64,000 nt of DNA from Actinokineospora pegani (GCF_009745975.1 NZ_WHOL01000117.1:186001-250000), one strand, 5' to 3'. Counted from the stretch's first letter, positions 19,054-27,895 are shown. Numbers and translations: made by a program. Notes: generated by a model from the letters alone, not told the origin.

Positions 19054-19976
19054 GCGGCCTGCGCCAGCAGGTAGCGCTCGTGGTCCTCGCGCAGCCGGTT
19101 CCACAGCGCCGACAGCCTCGGTCGCTCCACATCGGACAAGGGGAGCAGGAACACGTCGGCCAGCGCGGCGAAGTAGTCCGCCCGGGTGGTGAGGTACACG
19201 CAGTCCTCACCGCTCGGCGAGATGTTCTGCACCGCCAGGCCGCGCAGTTCGTGGATGGTGTCGCCGTCGCGGCGGGCCACGGTCACCGTGCGGACGAAGC
19301 CCGAGGTGGGCGTGGTCGACAGCCTGCGGTGCTGCTCGGCGAAGTCGGCGATGCTGGCCTCGCCCGGGGCGAAGTCCATGCCCGCGAACGCGCCGCCGGG
19401 GTCGTGGTCGAAGCGCCAGCCGCCGGGCACCGACGGCGAGGGGCGCAGGCCGAAGCGGAACGGCGGGGCCGCGTGCAGGCCCTCGACCAGGGGCAGCGGC
19501 TCGCGCAGGCCGTCGCCGAGCCCGGCGTCGGCCAGCCACCGGCCCTGCGGGTTGGCGTCGGTGGGCAGGCCGTGCACCTCGACGACCATGTGCGTGCCGG
19601 TGGCCCCCGGCGCGGTGGCCTCGGCGTGGCCCTGGGTGCCGCCGACGCGCAGGTGCACGTCGAAGCCGAGCCAGTCGAGCAGGACGGCCAGCGCGCCGTT
19701 GAGGTGGTAGCAGTAGCCGCCGCGCCCGGCGACCAGGTAGCGCAGCGAGTTCAGCGGCTCGATGGAGCGGGTCTCGCCCAGGGCGATCCACACCACCTCG
19801 TAGGGCACCAGCCGCACCTGCGCGGCGTGCAGGTCCACCAGGGTCCGCACCGAGGGCTCCGGCGGCGACGACCACCCCAGCCTGGCCAGGTACGCGTCGC
19901 GCAGGTCCGCGTCCAGCGGGCGGCGCCAACCGCGCGCGGTCACCCGGGTCGCCTGGGCGGGGACCTGCTTGGGCAT
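19047..19976 (-). CDS. nat: arylamine N-acetyltransferase
   Basis: A 309-residue acetyl-CoA-dependent N-acetyltransferase. The Cys-His-Asp catalytic triad is visible: RGGYCYHLN near residue 89, the His in THMVVEVHG near residue 131, and the Asp in LADAGLGDG near residue 149. The conserved N-terminal block RTLVDLHAAQVRLVPYE is present. The in vivo substrate is unknown. The gene is divergent from menE with a 74-base gap, but no link to menaquinone synthesis should be assumed. Confidence 0.92.
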   Translation of the reverse strand: MPKQVPAQATRVTARGWRRPLDADLRDAYLARLGWSSPPEPSVRTLVDLHAAQVRLVPYEVVWIALGETRSIEPLNSLRYLVAGRGGYCYHLNGALAVLLDWLGFDVHLRVGGTQGHAEATAPGATGTHMVVEVHGLPTDANPQGRWLADAGLGDGLREPLPLVEGLHAAPPFRFGLRPSPSVPGGWRFDHDPGGAFAGMDFAPGEASIADFAEQHRRLSTTPTSGFVRTVTVARRDGDTIHELRGLAVQNISPSGEDCVYLTTRADYFAALADVFLLPLSDVERPRLSALWNRLREDHERYLLAQAAQ

Positions 19977-20050
19977 GCGGCGGCACTCCTCGTGGTTCGG
20001 CGTGCTCGCAGCGTAAGGGGCCGCACCGGCGGCCTGGAAGGATGAGCCCC

Positions 20051-21163
20051 ATGCAGGTCGTGGAACTCACTGGCGGCATCACCCCGCTGGCGCGGGCCCT
20101 GCGCGCCGCCCTGGACGGCTCCGGCCCCGCCGTCCTCCCCCTCGCCGAGGGCGCCTCCCCCGCCGCCATGCGCCCCGACCTGCCCGTGGAACCCGGCACC
20201 GCCCTCATCGTCCAGACCTCCGGCTCCACCGGGACCCCCAAGGGCGTGCTCCTCTCCGCCCCCGCTCTGCGCGCCTCGGCCGGGGCCACCCACACCCGCC
20301 TGGGCGGCCCCGGCCACTGGCTGCTGGCCATGCCCGCCCACCACGTCGCGGGCGTCCAGGTGCTCGTCCGCTCCCTGGTGGCGGGCACCCCGCTGGGGGT
20401 GGTGCCCCCCGGGGCGTTCCGCGGCCACACCTTCGTCGAGTCGGCGTCGTCGGTCCTGAGCGCTTCCGGCCCCCGGTACACGGCCCTGGTGCCCACCCAG
20501 TTGACCCGCCTGCTCGCCGAGGGCGGCGAGGGACTGGCCGCCCTCCGCTCCTTCGACGGCGTCCTGGTCGGCGGGGCCGCGACGCCCGCACCGCTGCTGG
20601 AGCGGGCGTTGGCGGCGGGGGTCCGCGTGCGGACGACCTACGGGATGAGCGAGACAGCGGGCGGGTGCGTGTACGACGGACGGCCGCTGGACGGCGTTCG
20701 CGTGTCCGTTGTGGACGGTCTGATCCGGCTCGGCGGCCCCACCCTGGCTTCGGGCTACCGGCTGGACCCCGGCGCTCCCGCCTTCGAGGACGGCTGGTTC
20801 CGGACCAATGACGCCGGGGAGTTCGTCGACGGCCTGCTGTCGGTGTCGGGCCGCGCGGATGACGTGATCAACACGGGTGGGGAGAAGGTCGTGCCCGCGG
20901 TGGTGGAGCGGGCGTTGCTGGGCTGCCCGGGGGTCGAGGAGGCGTGCGTGGTGGGGGTGCCGGACGCGGAGTGGGGCGAGCGGGTCGTGGCGGCCGTGGT
21001 GGGGCGGGTCGCGGGCGGGGAGGTCGTGGAGTGGGTCCGGGGGGTGCTGGGCGGGGTGCTGGCGCCGAAGGAGGTCGTGGTGGTGGCGGAACTGCCGCTG
21101 CGGGGGCCGGGGAAGGTGGATCGACGGGCGGTGGCCGGGCTGTTCGGGGGTGGACGGGCGTAG
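20051..21163 (+). CDS. menE: o-succinylbenzoate-CoA ligase
   Basis: A 370-residue AMP-forming ligase that activates o-succinylbenzoate. It is short for the superfamily, as actinobacterial MenE usually is. The phosphate loop TSGSTGTPKGV, the TYGMSETAGG motif and the C-terminal GPGKVDRR with the catalytic Lys are present. I chose the ATG at 20051 (MQVVELTGG) because GGAAGG lies 9 bases upstream; an ATG at 20042 is an alternative. It is co-directional with menA, 76 bases downstream, and follows the divergent nat gene. Confidence 0.93.
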   Translation: MQVVELTGGITPLARALRAALDGSGPAVLPLAEGASPAAMRPDLPVEPGTALIVQTSGSTGTPKGVLLSAPALRASAGATHTRLGGPGHWLLAMPAHHVAGVQVLVRSLVAGTPLGVVPPGAFRGHTFVESASSVLSASGPRYTALVPTQLTRLLAEGGEGLAALRSFDGVLVGGAATPAPLLERALAAGVRVRTTYGMSETAGGCVYDGRPLDGVRVSVVDGLIRLGGPTLASGYRLDPGAPAFEDGWFRTNDAGEFVDGLLSVSGRADDVINTGGEKVVPAVVERALLGCPGVEEACVVGVPDAEWGERVVAAVVGRVAGGEVVEWVRGVLGGVLAPKEVVVVAELPLRGPGKVDRRAVAGLFGGGRA

Positions 21164-21239
21164 TACGCGGCGCGTGTGCCCGACCACGTCGGGTGTGGCC
21201 CGTGGTCAGGGGGCGCGGGGCATCGGTGATGATGGGGCC

Positions 21240-22109
21240 ATGGCGAGTGTGGCGGAGTGGGTCGAGGGCGCCCGGGTGCGGACGTTGCCGAACTCGGTGG
21301 CGCCGGTGGTGGTGGGGGCCGGGGCGGCGTTGGCCGGTGGTGGGTTCTCGCCGGGGCGCACGGTGCTGGCGCTCGTGGTGGCGTTGGCGCTGCAGGTGGG
21401 CGTGAACTACGCCAACGACTACTCCGACGGGGTGCGGGGCACCGACGCGGACCGGGTGGGGCCGTTGCGGCTGGTGGGGGCCGGGGTGGCCACGCCCCGG
21501 GCGGTGAAGACCGCCGCGTTCGCGTGCTTCGGGGTGGGGACGGCGGCCGGGCTCGCGCTCGTGGCCGTGTCGGGGTTCTGGTGGCTGCTGCTCGTCGGCG
21601 CCGCCTGCGTCGCGGGGGCCTGGTACTACACCGGCGGCGACCGGCCCTACGGGTACTCGGGGTGGGGTGAGGTGGCCGTGTTCCTGTTCTTCGGCCTGGT
21701 GGCGGTGCTGGGCACCGAGTACGTCCAGGTCGGCGCGGTGAGCTGGGTGGGCCTCGGCGGGGCGGTGGCCATGGGGGCGTTCTCGGCGGCGGTGCTGGTG
21801 GCCAACAACCTGCGCGACGTGCCGACCGACCGGGTCGCGGGCAAGAAGACGCTGGCCGTGCGGCTCGGCGAGGAGCGGACCAGGGTGCTCTACGCGGCGC
21901 TGGTCGGCGTCCCGTTCGTGGTGAGCGTCATCCTGGTGTCCGCCTCGCCGGTGGCGGTGGTGGCGTTCGTCGCCGCGGTGCTCGTGGTGCCCGCGCTGCG
22001 GCTGGTGCTCGGCCAGGAGACGGGCATGCGGCTGGTCCCCGTGCTCAAGCTGACCGGGCTGGCGATGCTGCTGTGGGCGACGGTCACCGCGGGCGCTTTG
22101 GCGCTGTAG
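21240..22109 (+). CDS. menA: 1,4-dihydroxy-2-naphthoate polyprenyltransferase
   Basis: A 289-residue integral membrane UbiA-superfamily enzyme that attaches the polyprenyl chain to dihydroxynaphthoate. About eight to nine hydrophobic segments are seen. The first Asp-rich motif is NYANDYSDGVRGTD near residue 57. The second region, NNLRDVPTDRVAGKKTLAVR, lies near residue 188. The ATG at 21240 opens MASVAEWVEGARVRTLPNS, a typical MenA start. The last 26 bases overlap the end of the oppositely transcribed small membrane gene. Confidence 0.95.
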   Translation: MASVAEWVEGARVRTLPNSVAPVVVGAGAALAGGGFSPGRTVLALVVALALQVGVNYANDYSDGVRGTDADRVGPLRLVGAGVATPRAVKTAAFACFGVGTAAGLALVAVSGFWWLLLVGAACVAGAWYYTGGDRPYGYSGWGEVAVFLFFGLVAVLGTEYVQVGAVSWVGLGGAVAMGAFSAAVLVANNLRDVPTDRVAGKKTLAVRLGEERTRVLYAALVGVPFVVSVILVSASPVAVVAFVAAVLVVPALRLVLGQETGMRLVPVLKLTGLAMLLWATVTAGALAL

Positions 22110-22374
22110 CCCCGACGGCCCGCAGACCAGCCCCGGCCCAGCGCTCGGCGCGGGCGGCCGCGCCGTCGGCCAGGGCGGAGCCCGCGAGGGTGCGGCAGCG
22201 CTCGGCCTCGGCCCGGGCGGCCTCGGTGATGTCGGACCGGTCCAGCTCGTGCTCCAGCCGCGACAGCAGGGACCGGGCCCGGTCAGTGGACGGACGGGGC
22301 CGGGCGCGCAGGTAGGGCAGGGTCACGACGACGAGGATCACCACGGCGCCCAGCACCCACAGCCACGCCGTCAC
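22084..22374 (-). CDS. small single-span membrane protein, third gene of an unknown operon
   Basis: A 96-residue protein with one N-terminal membrane segment (WLWVLGAVVILVVVTLPYL) followed by a charged Ala/Arg/Glu-rich helical domain. The GTG start at 22374 overlaps the stop of the upstream gene by 4 bases, so the three genes at 22084-24499 are translationally coupled. No family is recognised. It ends tail to tail with menA. Confidence 0.7.
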   Translation of the reverse strand: MTAWLWVLGAVVILVVVTLPYLRARPRPSTDRARSLLSRLEHELDRSDITEAARAEAERCRTLAGSALADGAAARAERWAGAGLRAVGATAPKRPR

Positions 22375-23252
22375 CGGACACGCTCCCGCAGCGCGGCCAC
22401 CCGGTCCCGCAGCTCGTCCCACGGCTGGCCCGGCTTCGCGGCCTCCCAGTCGGCCAGGGCCGCGAGGTACTGCTCGGAGGTCTCGCCGAGGCTGCGGCGC
22501 GGCGACTGCGCCACCATCCGCATCGCCACCAGGGCCAACTCGCTCTCCAGGTCCGCGCGCTGCACGCGCCAGCGCGCCCGCTGCTCGCGGCGGGCAGCCA
22601 GGCCTGCGGCGCCCCGGCCGAGCCAGCGGGTGCCGAAGTGGACCAGCAGCACCATGCCGACGAGCAAGCCCGCGGCGAACAGGTAGCGGTAGGCGGAGAA
22701 GGTGAACACGCGCTCACCGGGCAGCACGCGGCCGCGGAAGACCTCGCTGTCGTAGTAGGCGACGAGCTGCTCGGCCATCGCCCGGTGGTCGCCCTCGATG
22801 AACTGGGTGGTGTCGCCGTAGATGCTCCAGGTGACGAAGTCCCAAGCGAAGGGGCTGCTCACGATCGGGAAGTCGTCGCTCTGGCAGCCGCGCACGAACT
22901 CGCCGTCGGCGATCACCACGTGCATGATCCCGTCGATCCGGTCGACCACGTCCGCGCAGGCGTCGGCCTTGTCCTGGGCCACCGCCGAGTCGCCGGTGAC
23001 GATCGAGACCGTGACCGGCCGCTTCCCGATGGCCCGCTGGATGGCAGGCACGTCGACCCCGGGCACCCCGTCCTGCACGTAGACGACGTCGCGGTCCAGC
23101 GCGGCGACCACCGGCCGGGCCGAGGAGAACAGCAGCAGCACGTCCTTCCAGGTCAGCAGCGCGATCAGGCCCACCACCAGCACGTAGAGGTAGCGGCGCA
23201 GCAGCTTCCGGTCCGGCGGCCTGCGGTGTTCGCCCTCGTTCCGCGTGGACAT
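22371..23252 (-). CDS. unrecognised membrane protein, second gene of the operon
   Basis: A 293-residue protein. A membrane span near residues 20-38 (YLYVLVVGLIALLTWKDVLLL) is followed by an extracytoplasmic domain of about 150 residues, whose Cys pair (CADVVDR and CQSDDFP) could form a disulfide. A second span near residues 190-212 (YLFAAGLLVGMVLLVHFG) leads to a cytoplasmic helical tail rich in Arg and Glu. The ATG at 23252 shares one base with the stop of the upstream gene (TGATG). Function is unknown. Confidence 0.7.
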   Translation of the reverse strand: MSTRNEGEHRRPPDRKLLRRYLYVLVVGLIALLTWKDVLLLFSSARPVVAALDRDVVYVQDGVPGVDVPAIQRAIGKRPVTVSIVTGDSAVAQDKADACADVVDRIDGIMHVVIADGEFVRGCQSDDFPIVSSPFAWDFVTWSIYGDTTQFIEGDHRAMAEQLVAYYDSEVFRGRVLPGERVFTFSAYRYLFAAGLLVGMVLLVHFGTRWLGRGAAGLAARREQRARWRVQRADLESELALVAMRMVAQSPRRSLGETSEQYLAALADWEAAKPGQPWDELRDRVAALRERVR

Positions 23253-24499
23253 CAGGCGGGCACCCCCAGCAGCTCGGCGGCTTCGGCCAACTGGGCGGCC
23301 GCCTCGCGGACCGCCTCCCTGGCCACGGTCAGGTCCCCCTCGGAGAGCACCAGGTCGCGGGCCACCTGGTAGCGCTCGGTGGCGCTGGTGACGAGCTGCC
23401 CCGGCCGCCCGCCCCGGCTCACCGCGTCGAGGTGGGCGATCTTCGCGGCGACCGCGCTGACCTCGGCGGCCACCCGGTCGCGGTCGAGCTGCGCGGCCGT
23501 GGCCCGCAGCCCGCGCAGCCGCGACGGGCGGCGGCGGATGGCCACCGGCACCGCCACCAGCAGCACCGCGGCGCCTGCGAACACCCAGGGCAGGGCGATC
23601 CCGGCGATCTCCAGCGGGTCGCCCGCCTGGTCCGGCCGCTGCAGCGCCGCGGCCCTGGCCGCGGCGGTCTCGCCGTACTCGCCGACGAGCAGCGTCGCCA
23701 GTTGCAGCGGGTCGGGGCCCCACTCGGCGAGGCGGAAGAAGTTCTGCCCGTAGTAGGCGTCGCTCGCGGTGCGCGCCACCCCGGCGTCCGGGCCGCGCAG
23801 GTCCACCCACAGCCCCCGGACCACGGCGACGACGTCGTCGGGGAAGCGCTGGGCGAGCCGGTCGGCGAGGTCGGTGGCGGGGCCCGCGGGCAGCACGGCG
23901 ATGCGCACGGTGAGTCCGCCCGCCTTGTCCCACCGGTCGTCGCGGGCGCGGTCGGGCCGGTCGGGGTTGTAGAGCTGCCGCTCGGCCAGGGCGTCGCCCA
24001 CCTCGGTGACCTGGGCGTCGGTGGCGGCGACGGGCGCGGCGGGCGGGTTCCAGTCGGCGCCGAGCGCGGTGAGGACGAACTCGGTCAGGTCCGCGGTGCC
24101 CAGGGTGGCGGCGACCTCGGCCATGTCCGACGGCCCGACCACCCGGGCGTTGCCGCCGATGTTGACCTTGAGTCCGCTGGTGAAGACCAAGTCGTCCTCG
24201 TCCGGGTACTCGTCGAGCACCTTGGCCACCTCGTCGCGGTGCCGTTCGCGGCTGCCCACCCCGGAGTGCGGCAGCAGCAGGAGCTTGCGCCCGGCGGCGG
24301 CGAGCGCGGGCCGGACCCTGGCCTCGTCGATGACCGCGGGCGCCCCAGGCACCCTGGCGACGACGTCGGCCTCCAAAGCGGACAGCGCCTGCGCGGCCGT
24401 CCAGCCGATGGGCTCGTCCTGCGCCGAGGCGGGGCCCGCGGAGATGATCAGCGCGAGGGCGGACCCGAGCACAGCAGCGAGAATCCGACCTTGAGTCAC
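23252..24499 (-). CDS. unrecognised secreted/membrane protein, first gene of the operon
   Basis: A 415-residue protein with an N-terminal signal peptide (ILAAVLGSALALIISAGPASA, cleavage likely after Ala-Ser-Ala). A large extracytoplasmic domain of about 280 residues follows, then one membrane span near residues 308-328 (ALPWVFAGAAVLLVAVPVAI) and a cytoplasmic helical tail with an AEVSAVAAKIAHLDAVSRGG stretch. The start is the GTG at 24499. The extracytoplasmic part has two loosely similar halves (both contain an LLLPHSG/VLPAGP type strand and a D-x-x segment), which suggests an internal duplication. No family is recognised. Confidence 0.7.
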   Translation of the reverse strand: MTQGRILAAVLGSALALIISAGPASAQDEPIGWTAAQALSALEADVVARVPGAPAVIDEARVRPALAAAGRKLLLLPHSGVGSRERHRDEVAKVLDEYPDEDDLVFTSGLKVNIGGNARVVGPSDMAEVAATLGTADLTEFVLTALGADWNPPAAPVAATDAQVTEVGDALAERQLYNPDRPDRARDDRWDKAGGLTVRIAVLPAGPATDLADRLAQRFPDDVVAVVRGLWVDLRGPDAGVARTASDAYYGQNFFRLAEWGPDPLQLATLLVGEYGETAAARAAALQRPDQAGDPLEIAGIALPWVFAGAAVLLVAVPVAIRRRPSRLRGLRATAAQLDRDRVAAEVSAVAAKIAHLDAVSRGGRPGQLVTSATERYQVARDLVLSEGDLTVAREAVREAAAQLAEAAELLGVPA

Positions 24500-24569
24500 G
24501 CTCCGAGCATAAGGTTTCCAACGTTCGTGGGGGACTGTTCACCCGGATCGAGCACTCGAACACACCCGC

Positions 24570-24581
24570 TACGCTCGGACC
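24570..24581 (+). promoter_or_regulatory. leaderless-type -10 element before the DUF3592 gene
   Basis: TACGCT at 24570-24575 fits the actinobacterial -10 TANNNT and ends 6 bases before the GTG at 24582. That places a likely transcription start at or very near the start codon, as in leaderless mRNAs. No Shine-Dalgarno is seen. The -35 is not obvious. Confidence 0.5.
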
Positions 24582-25043
24582 GTGACCGCCGATCGCTCCC
24601 AGCCGACCCGCCGCGTGGTCGCCCTCGCCGCCCTCGGCGTCGCTGGCCTGCTGACCGTGCTGGGCCTGCTGCTCGTGGTCGCCGCGTTCACCGAGGACTC
24701 CGCCATCGAGACCTACACCGGTCGAGCCGAAGCCGACGTCGTCAGCGTCAGCTTCGGCCGCACCCTGGTCCGCTTCCAAACCCCCGACGGCGCCGTGCAC
24801 ACCCCGGGTTATGGCGTGCTCTACCCCGAGGCCCTGCAAGAGGGCCAGGTGGTCCGCGTCGAGTACGACCAGCGCAACCCCGAACTGGTCCGCGTCGCCG
24901 GACGCGGGGCGTCACTGACTGTGCTGCCGGTCAGCACGACCGTGCTCATCGGCTGGGTGGTCGTGGGTGCCCTGGTGTGGTGGCTCCGACGACAGGGCCC
25001 ACTGCTGCTGCGGCCGATCTTCCCCCGCCGCATCCGAGTCTGA
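24582..25043 (+). CDS. DUF3592-type membrane protein
   Basis: A 153-residue protein with membrane spans near residues 12-35 and 118-136. They flank an exposed beta-rich segment of about 80 residues (TGRAEADVVSVSFGRTLVRF then GQVVRVEYDQRNPELVRVAG). The arrangement and the VEYDQRNPELVRV element fit DUF3592. Function is unknown. The GTG at 24582 is divergent from the 415-residue gene (82 bases apart) and is probably read from a leaderless transcript. Confidence 0.75.
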   Translation: MTADRSQPTRRVVALAALGVAGLLTVLGLLLVVAAFTEDSAIETYTGRAEADVVSVSFGRTLVRFQTPDGAVHTPGYGVLYPEALQEGQVVRVEYDQRNPELVRVAGRGASLTVLPVSTTVLIGWVVVGALVWWLRRQGPLLLRPIFPRRIRV

Positions 25044-25066
25044 CGTTCCTCTGTGGACCAGGCGTT

Positions 25067-25498
25067 CTAGCGCTTGCGCATGATCGGCCCACCGAAGTCA
25101 TCCGGGTCGTCCTCCGGGGGCAGCCCCGCGGCGATGATCTCGTTGAGCGAGTGCCCTTCCTCGATCAGCGCGTACGCCTGGCGCATCTGCGGGACACCCG
25201 CCGCCAAGGCCTCCCGCACGCCCTCCTCCCCCGCCGCCCGCCCGGACACGATGTCCCGCCAGGTGAATTCGCCCGCGTCGATCCGCCCCTGCAGCTCGCG
25301 CTGCGCCTGCGTCGCCTCCGCGCCGCGGTTGTGCCGCTCGATGAGCTCGATGTCCTCATCGGTGAGCGTGGAGTCCGGCATCGCGGCGAAACGGGTCTCG
25401 GTCTCGGCGACCGCGGTCTCCAGTTGGGCGATGGCGAGGTCCAACTCCGCCTCGGCGGCGCGGACCTGGAGGTTCTTCCAGTCCTCGGGAGTCGTCAT
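25067..25498 (-). CDS. unrecognised acidic protein, third gene of a type VII-like set
   Basis: A 143-residue soluble, acidic, helical protein. The first 75 residues look coiled-coil-like (AEAELDLAIAQLETAVAETE). The C-terminus is a Pro/Asp-rich PPEDDPDDFGGP followed by MRKR. It starts at the ATG at 25498, 2 bases after the stop of the WXG-like gene, so it is cotranscribed with it. I infer a chaperone or accessory role for that substrate from position only. No family is recognised. Confidence 0.65.
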   Translation of the reverse strand: MTTPEDWKNLQVRAAEAELDLAIAQLETAVAETETRFAAMPDSTLTDEDIELIERHNRGAEATQAQRELQGRIDAGEFTWRDIVSGRAAGEEGVREALAAGVPQMRQAYALIEEGHSLNEIIAAGLPPEDDPDDFGGPIMRKR

Positions 25499-25500
25499 GG

Positions 25501-26382
25501 TCAGGCCACCGGCTCCGGGTCGGGCGAAGGCGCGGGGTTGCGCTCCTGCTGGTACTCGCCGTAGTGCTTGTTGGCGTTGTACCCGTTCTTGCCCGCCGCG
25601 ACCACGCCGCCGCCCGTGGACTTGAGACCGCCCGCGGCCTGCTCGCGGCCCGCGTTGATGTCGGTGCGGGCGTCGTTGACGTCGTTGGCGGAGTTCAGGG
25701 CGTCGTTGACGTTGCGGATGTCGGTGATGCCGCTGATGGCGCTGCCCATGTCCTTGACGCCCTGGACGACGGCCTGGCAGCCCTCGATGATGGCCTTGAT
25801 GCCGTTGATGATGGTCAGCACGGCGTTGTAGATCTCGATGGCGTCGATGACGGTCTTGACCGCCTTGCCCCAGCCGACCACCGGGATGGGCAGCAGCGCG
25901 ATCGCCTCGAGCAGCTTGTTGACCAGCTTCTTGATCAGCTTGAGGGCCTGGTCGCAGGCCTTCTTCGAGGCCTCGGCGACCTTCTCGAACGCGGTGCCGA
26001 CCAGCTTGGCGGCTTGGGCGTCGGCCTCGATCGCGACCGTCCACACCGTGCGGACCTTGCGCGCGAGGGCTTCGGACGCCGCGCCGTCCCAGTGCGGGGC
26101 CAGTTCGTCGAGGCCGGAGTTCATGTTGTCGCGCACGGCCTGCAAGGCGTCGCAGACGTTGTCCCACTGCTTGCCGGTGACCGCGATCTTCTCAAAGTCG
26201 CCGGTGATCGGGGCGATGATCGAGGTGACCAGGTCCTCGCCGACGACCTGCTCCCAGATCCAGTTCACCACCTGGACCTGCGCCCCGGCGTTGGCGATGG
26301 CCGAGTCGATGCTCGGCCCGCCCTGCAGGTTCGCCTCGTTGTTCAGTGCGGCGATCGGGTCCACCGTGTCCGCGTACGGCAT
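25501..26382 (-). CDS. WXG100-like type VII secretion substrate with hydrophobic helical C-terminus
   Basis: A 293-residue protein. Residues 75-115 form a WXG100-like helical hairpin: WDNVCDALQAVRDNMNSGL, then LAPHWDGAASEAL, with the W-x-G turn. Residues 140-230 contain long hydrophobic helices (LIKKLVNKLLEAIALLPIP and YNAVLTIINGIKAIIEGC), as in LXG/WXG effectors or membrane-interacting substrates. The last 60 residues are Gly/Asn/Pro-rich. No toxin domain is recognised. The ATG at 26382 shares a base with the upstream stop (TGATG); a GTG one codon earlier is possible. Confidence 0.7.
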   Translation of the reverse strand: MPYADTVDPIAALNNEANLQGGPSIDSAIANAGAQVQVVNWIWEQVVGEDLVTSIIAPITGDFEKIAVTGKQWDNVCDALQAVRDNMNSGLDELAPHWDGAASEALARKVRTVWTVAIEADAQAAKLVGTAFEKVAEASKKACDQALKLIKKLVNKLLEAIALLPIPVVGWGKAVKTVIDAIEIYNAVLTIINGIKAIIEGCQAVVQGVKDMGSAISGITDIRNVNDALNSANDVNDARTDINAGREQAAGGLKSTGGGVVAAGKNGYNANKHYGEYQQERNPAPSPDPEPVA

Positions 26383-26717
26383 CACTGGCCCCCAACGGTC
26401 GGGATGTCGGAGACGCCGCGCACGCCGTCGAGGCCGCGCGCGCTCGCGGTGTCGGCGCGCTCGTAGGCGTCGGCCGCGTCCACGAGGGACTGGTGCAGGC
26501 CCGCCAGCTTGTCGTGGCCGAACTTCAACGTCTCCGCGTACAGCCCGACCGCGCCGTCGACCACCGGGACCAGCAGGGACAGCAGGCCGGTGAAGCCGCT
26601 GGTGTCGCCGCCCTTGGAGCGGGCGTGCCCCTCGATGGCGGAGAAGTGGTTGGCGTTGCGCTCCAGCAGGCCCGCGTACCCCCGCAGCTCCTCCGGAACG
26701 ACCCTGACCTCACCCAT
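26382..26717 (-). CDS. EspC-like type VII secretion protein (DUF2580-type)
   Basis: A 111-residue helical protein that resembles EspC and its relatives. The N-terminus VRVVPEELRGYAGLLERNA is typical of the family. The C-terminal helix carries YERAD (near residue 84), a match to the YxxxD/E general type VII secretion signal. The ATG at 26717 is preceded by GGGGAG. It is the first gene of a three-gene set with the WXG-like protein and the acidic protein. No ESX machinery genes (eccB, eccC, eccD, mycP) are in the window, so export would depend on a system encoded elsewhere. Confidence 0.75.
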   Translation of the reverse strand: MGEVRVVPEELRGYAGLLERNANHFSAIEGHARSKGGDTSGFTGLLSLLVPVVDGAVGLYAETLKFGHDKLAGLHQSLVDAADAYERADTASARGLDGVRGVSDIPTVGGQ

Positions 26718-26760
26718 CGCGGCTCCCCACCTGGTCTTGCGGTTACCCAGGGGTTGACGC

Positions 26761-26783
26761 GGGACCGGCCGCGTCCGGTTCCC
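26761..26783 (-). terminator. imperfect hairpin between the cysteine desulfhydrase-like gene and the EspC-like gene
   Basis: GGGACCGG and CCGGTTCCC pair around a 6-base loop with one bulged base. It lies about 40 bases downstream of the stop at 26823 and 44 bases upstream of the EspC-like start. It could end the upstream transcript. No U-run is present, so the call is weak. Confidence 0.35.
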
Positions 26784-26822
26784 CCGCCGGGAAGTGCTTT
26801 TCCAAAGCGAATGGAACCCGGT

Positions 26823-27893
26823 TCACCACTGTCCGGTCGCGAGGAACGACCGGACCTTGTCGACGTGCGGAGCCGTGTCGAGCCCGTTGGCCGCCAGCCA
26901 GTCGTCGTCGTAGTAGGTGTTGGAGTAGCGCTCGCCGCCGTCGCAGAGCAGCGTGACGACGCTGCCCGAGCGGCCATCGGCGACCATCTCGGCCACGATC
27001 TGGAACACGCCCCACAGGTTCGTGCCGGTCGACCCGCCGACGCGGCGGCCCAGCAGGTCCTCGACGACCCGGATCACCGCGATCGACGCCGCGTCCGGGA
27101 CCTTCACCATCCGGTCGACGACGTGGCCGAGGAACGACGGCTCGACCCTGGGCCGCCCGATGCCCTCGATCCGCGAGCCGCGGTGCCCGGTCAGCTCGAC
27201 GTCGGCGCTGTGCCAGGCGTCGTAGAACACCGAGTCCTCGGGGTCGACGACCGCGAGCTGGGTCCGGTGGCACTGGTAGCGCAGGTACCGGCCGATGGTG
27301 GCGCTCGTGCCGCCGGTGCCCGCCCCGACCACGATCCAGTCCGGAACCGGGTGCGGCTCCAACGCCATCTGCTCGAAGATCGACTCGGCGATGTTGTTGT
27401 TCCCGCGCCAGTCGGTGGCCCGCTCGGCGTTGGTGAACTGGTCGATGAAGTGCCCGCCGAGCTCCTCGGCCAGCCTGCGCGACTCGGCGTAGATCTCCCC
27501 CGGCGAGTCGATGAAGTGGCAGCGGCCGCCCTGGTGCTCGATCAGCCGCACCTTCTCCTGGCTGGTCGTGCGCGGCATCACCGCGATGAACGGCAGCCCG
27601 AGCATCCTGGCGAAGTACGCCTCGGAGACCGCGGTGGACCCCGACGACGCCTCGATGACCGGCGTGCCCTCGACGATCCAGCCGTTGCACAGCGCGTAGA
27701 GGAACAGCGAGCGGGCGAGCCGGTGCTTGAGCGAACCGGTCGGGTGGGTCGACTCGTCCTTGAGGTAGAGGCGGACCTTCCACTGCGCGGGCAGCGGGAA
27801 GGGCAGCAGGTGGGTGTCCGCGCTGCGGTTGGCGTCGGCCTGGATCTGCCGCATGGCCCGGTTCACCCAGGCCCGCGTGGTCGCCGCGCTCAA
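26823..27893 (-). CDS. cds1: PLP-dependent cysteine synthase-family enzyme, probable L-cysteine desulfhydrase (Cds1-like)
   Basis: A 356-residue fold-type II PLP enzyme. The PLP lysine is in HPTGSLKHR near residue 56, the substrate loop is [19 protein letters not shown], and the phosphate-binding glycine loop is [15 protein letters not shown]. The N-terminal block and the [13 protein letters not shown] segment resemble M. tuberculosis Rv3684 (Cds1), which releases H2S from cysteine, more than CysK or CysM. The start is probably the TTG at 27893, because AGGA lies 6 bases before it and it follows the upstream stop by 2 bases; a GTG 9 codons later is an alternative. Confidence 0.72.
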   Translation of the reverse strand: MSAATTRAWVNRAMRQIQADANRSADTHLLPFPLPAQWKVRLYLKDESTHPTGSLKHRLARSLFLYALCNGWIVEGTPVIEASSGSTAVSEAYFARMLGLPFIAVMPRTTSQEKVRLIEHQGGRCHFIDSPGEIYAESRRLAEELGGHFIDQFTNAERATDWRGNNNIAESIFEQMALEPHPVPDWIVVGAGTGGTSATIGRYLRYQCHRTQLAVVDPEDSVFYDAWHSADVELTGHRGSRIEGIGRPRVEPSFLGHVVDRMVKVPDAASIAVIRVVEDLLGRRVGGSTGTNLWGVFQIVAEMVADGRSGSVVTLLCDGGERYSNTYYDDDWLAANGLDTAPHVDKVRSFLATGQW

Positions 27894-27895
27894 GG

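Noticed and set aside
22371-24839. Single 822-residue minus-strand protein
   Set aside because: The frame from 23252 upwards is a shadow of the 415-residue gene. The real 293-residue gene starts at 23252, coupled to that gene by TGATG.
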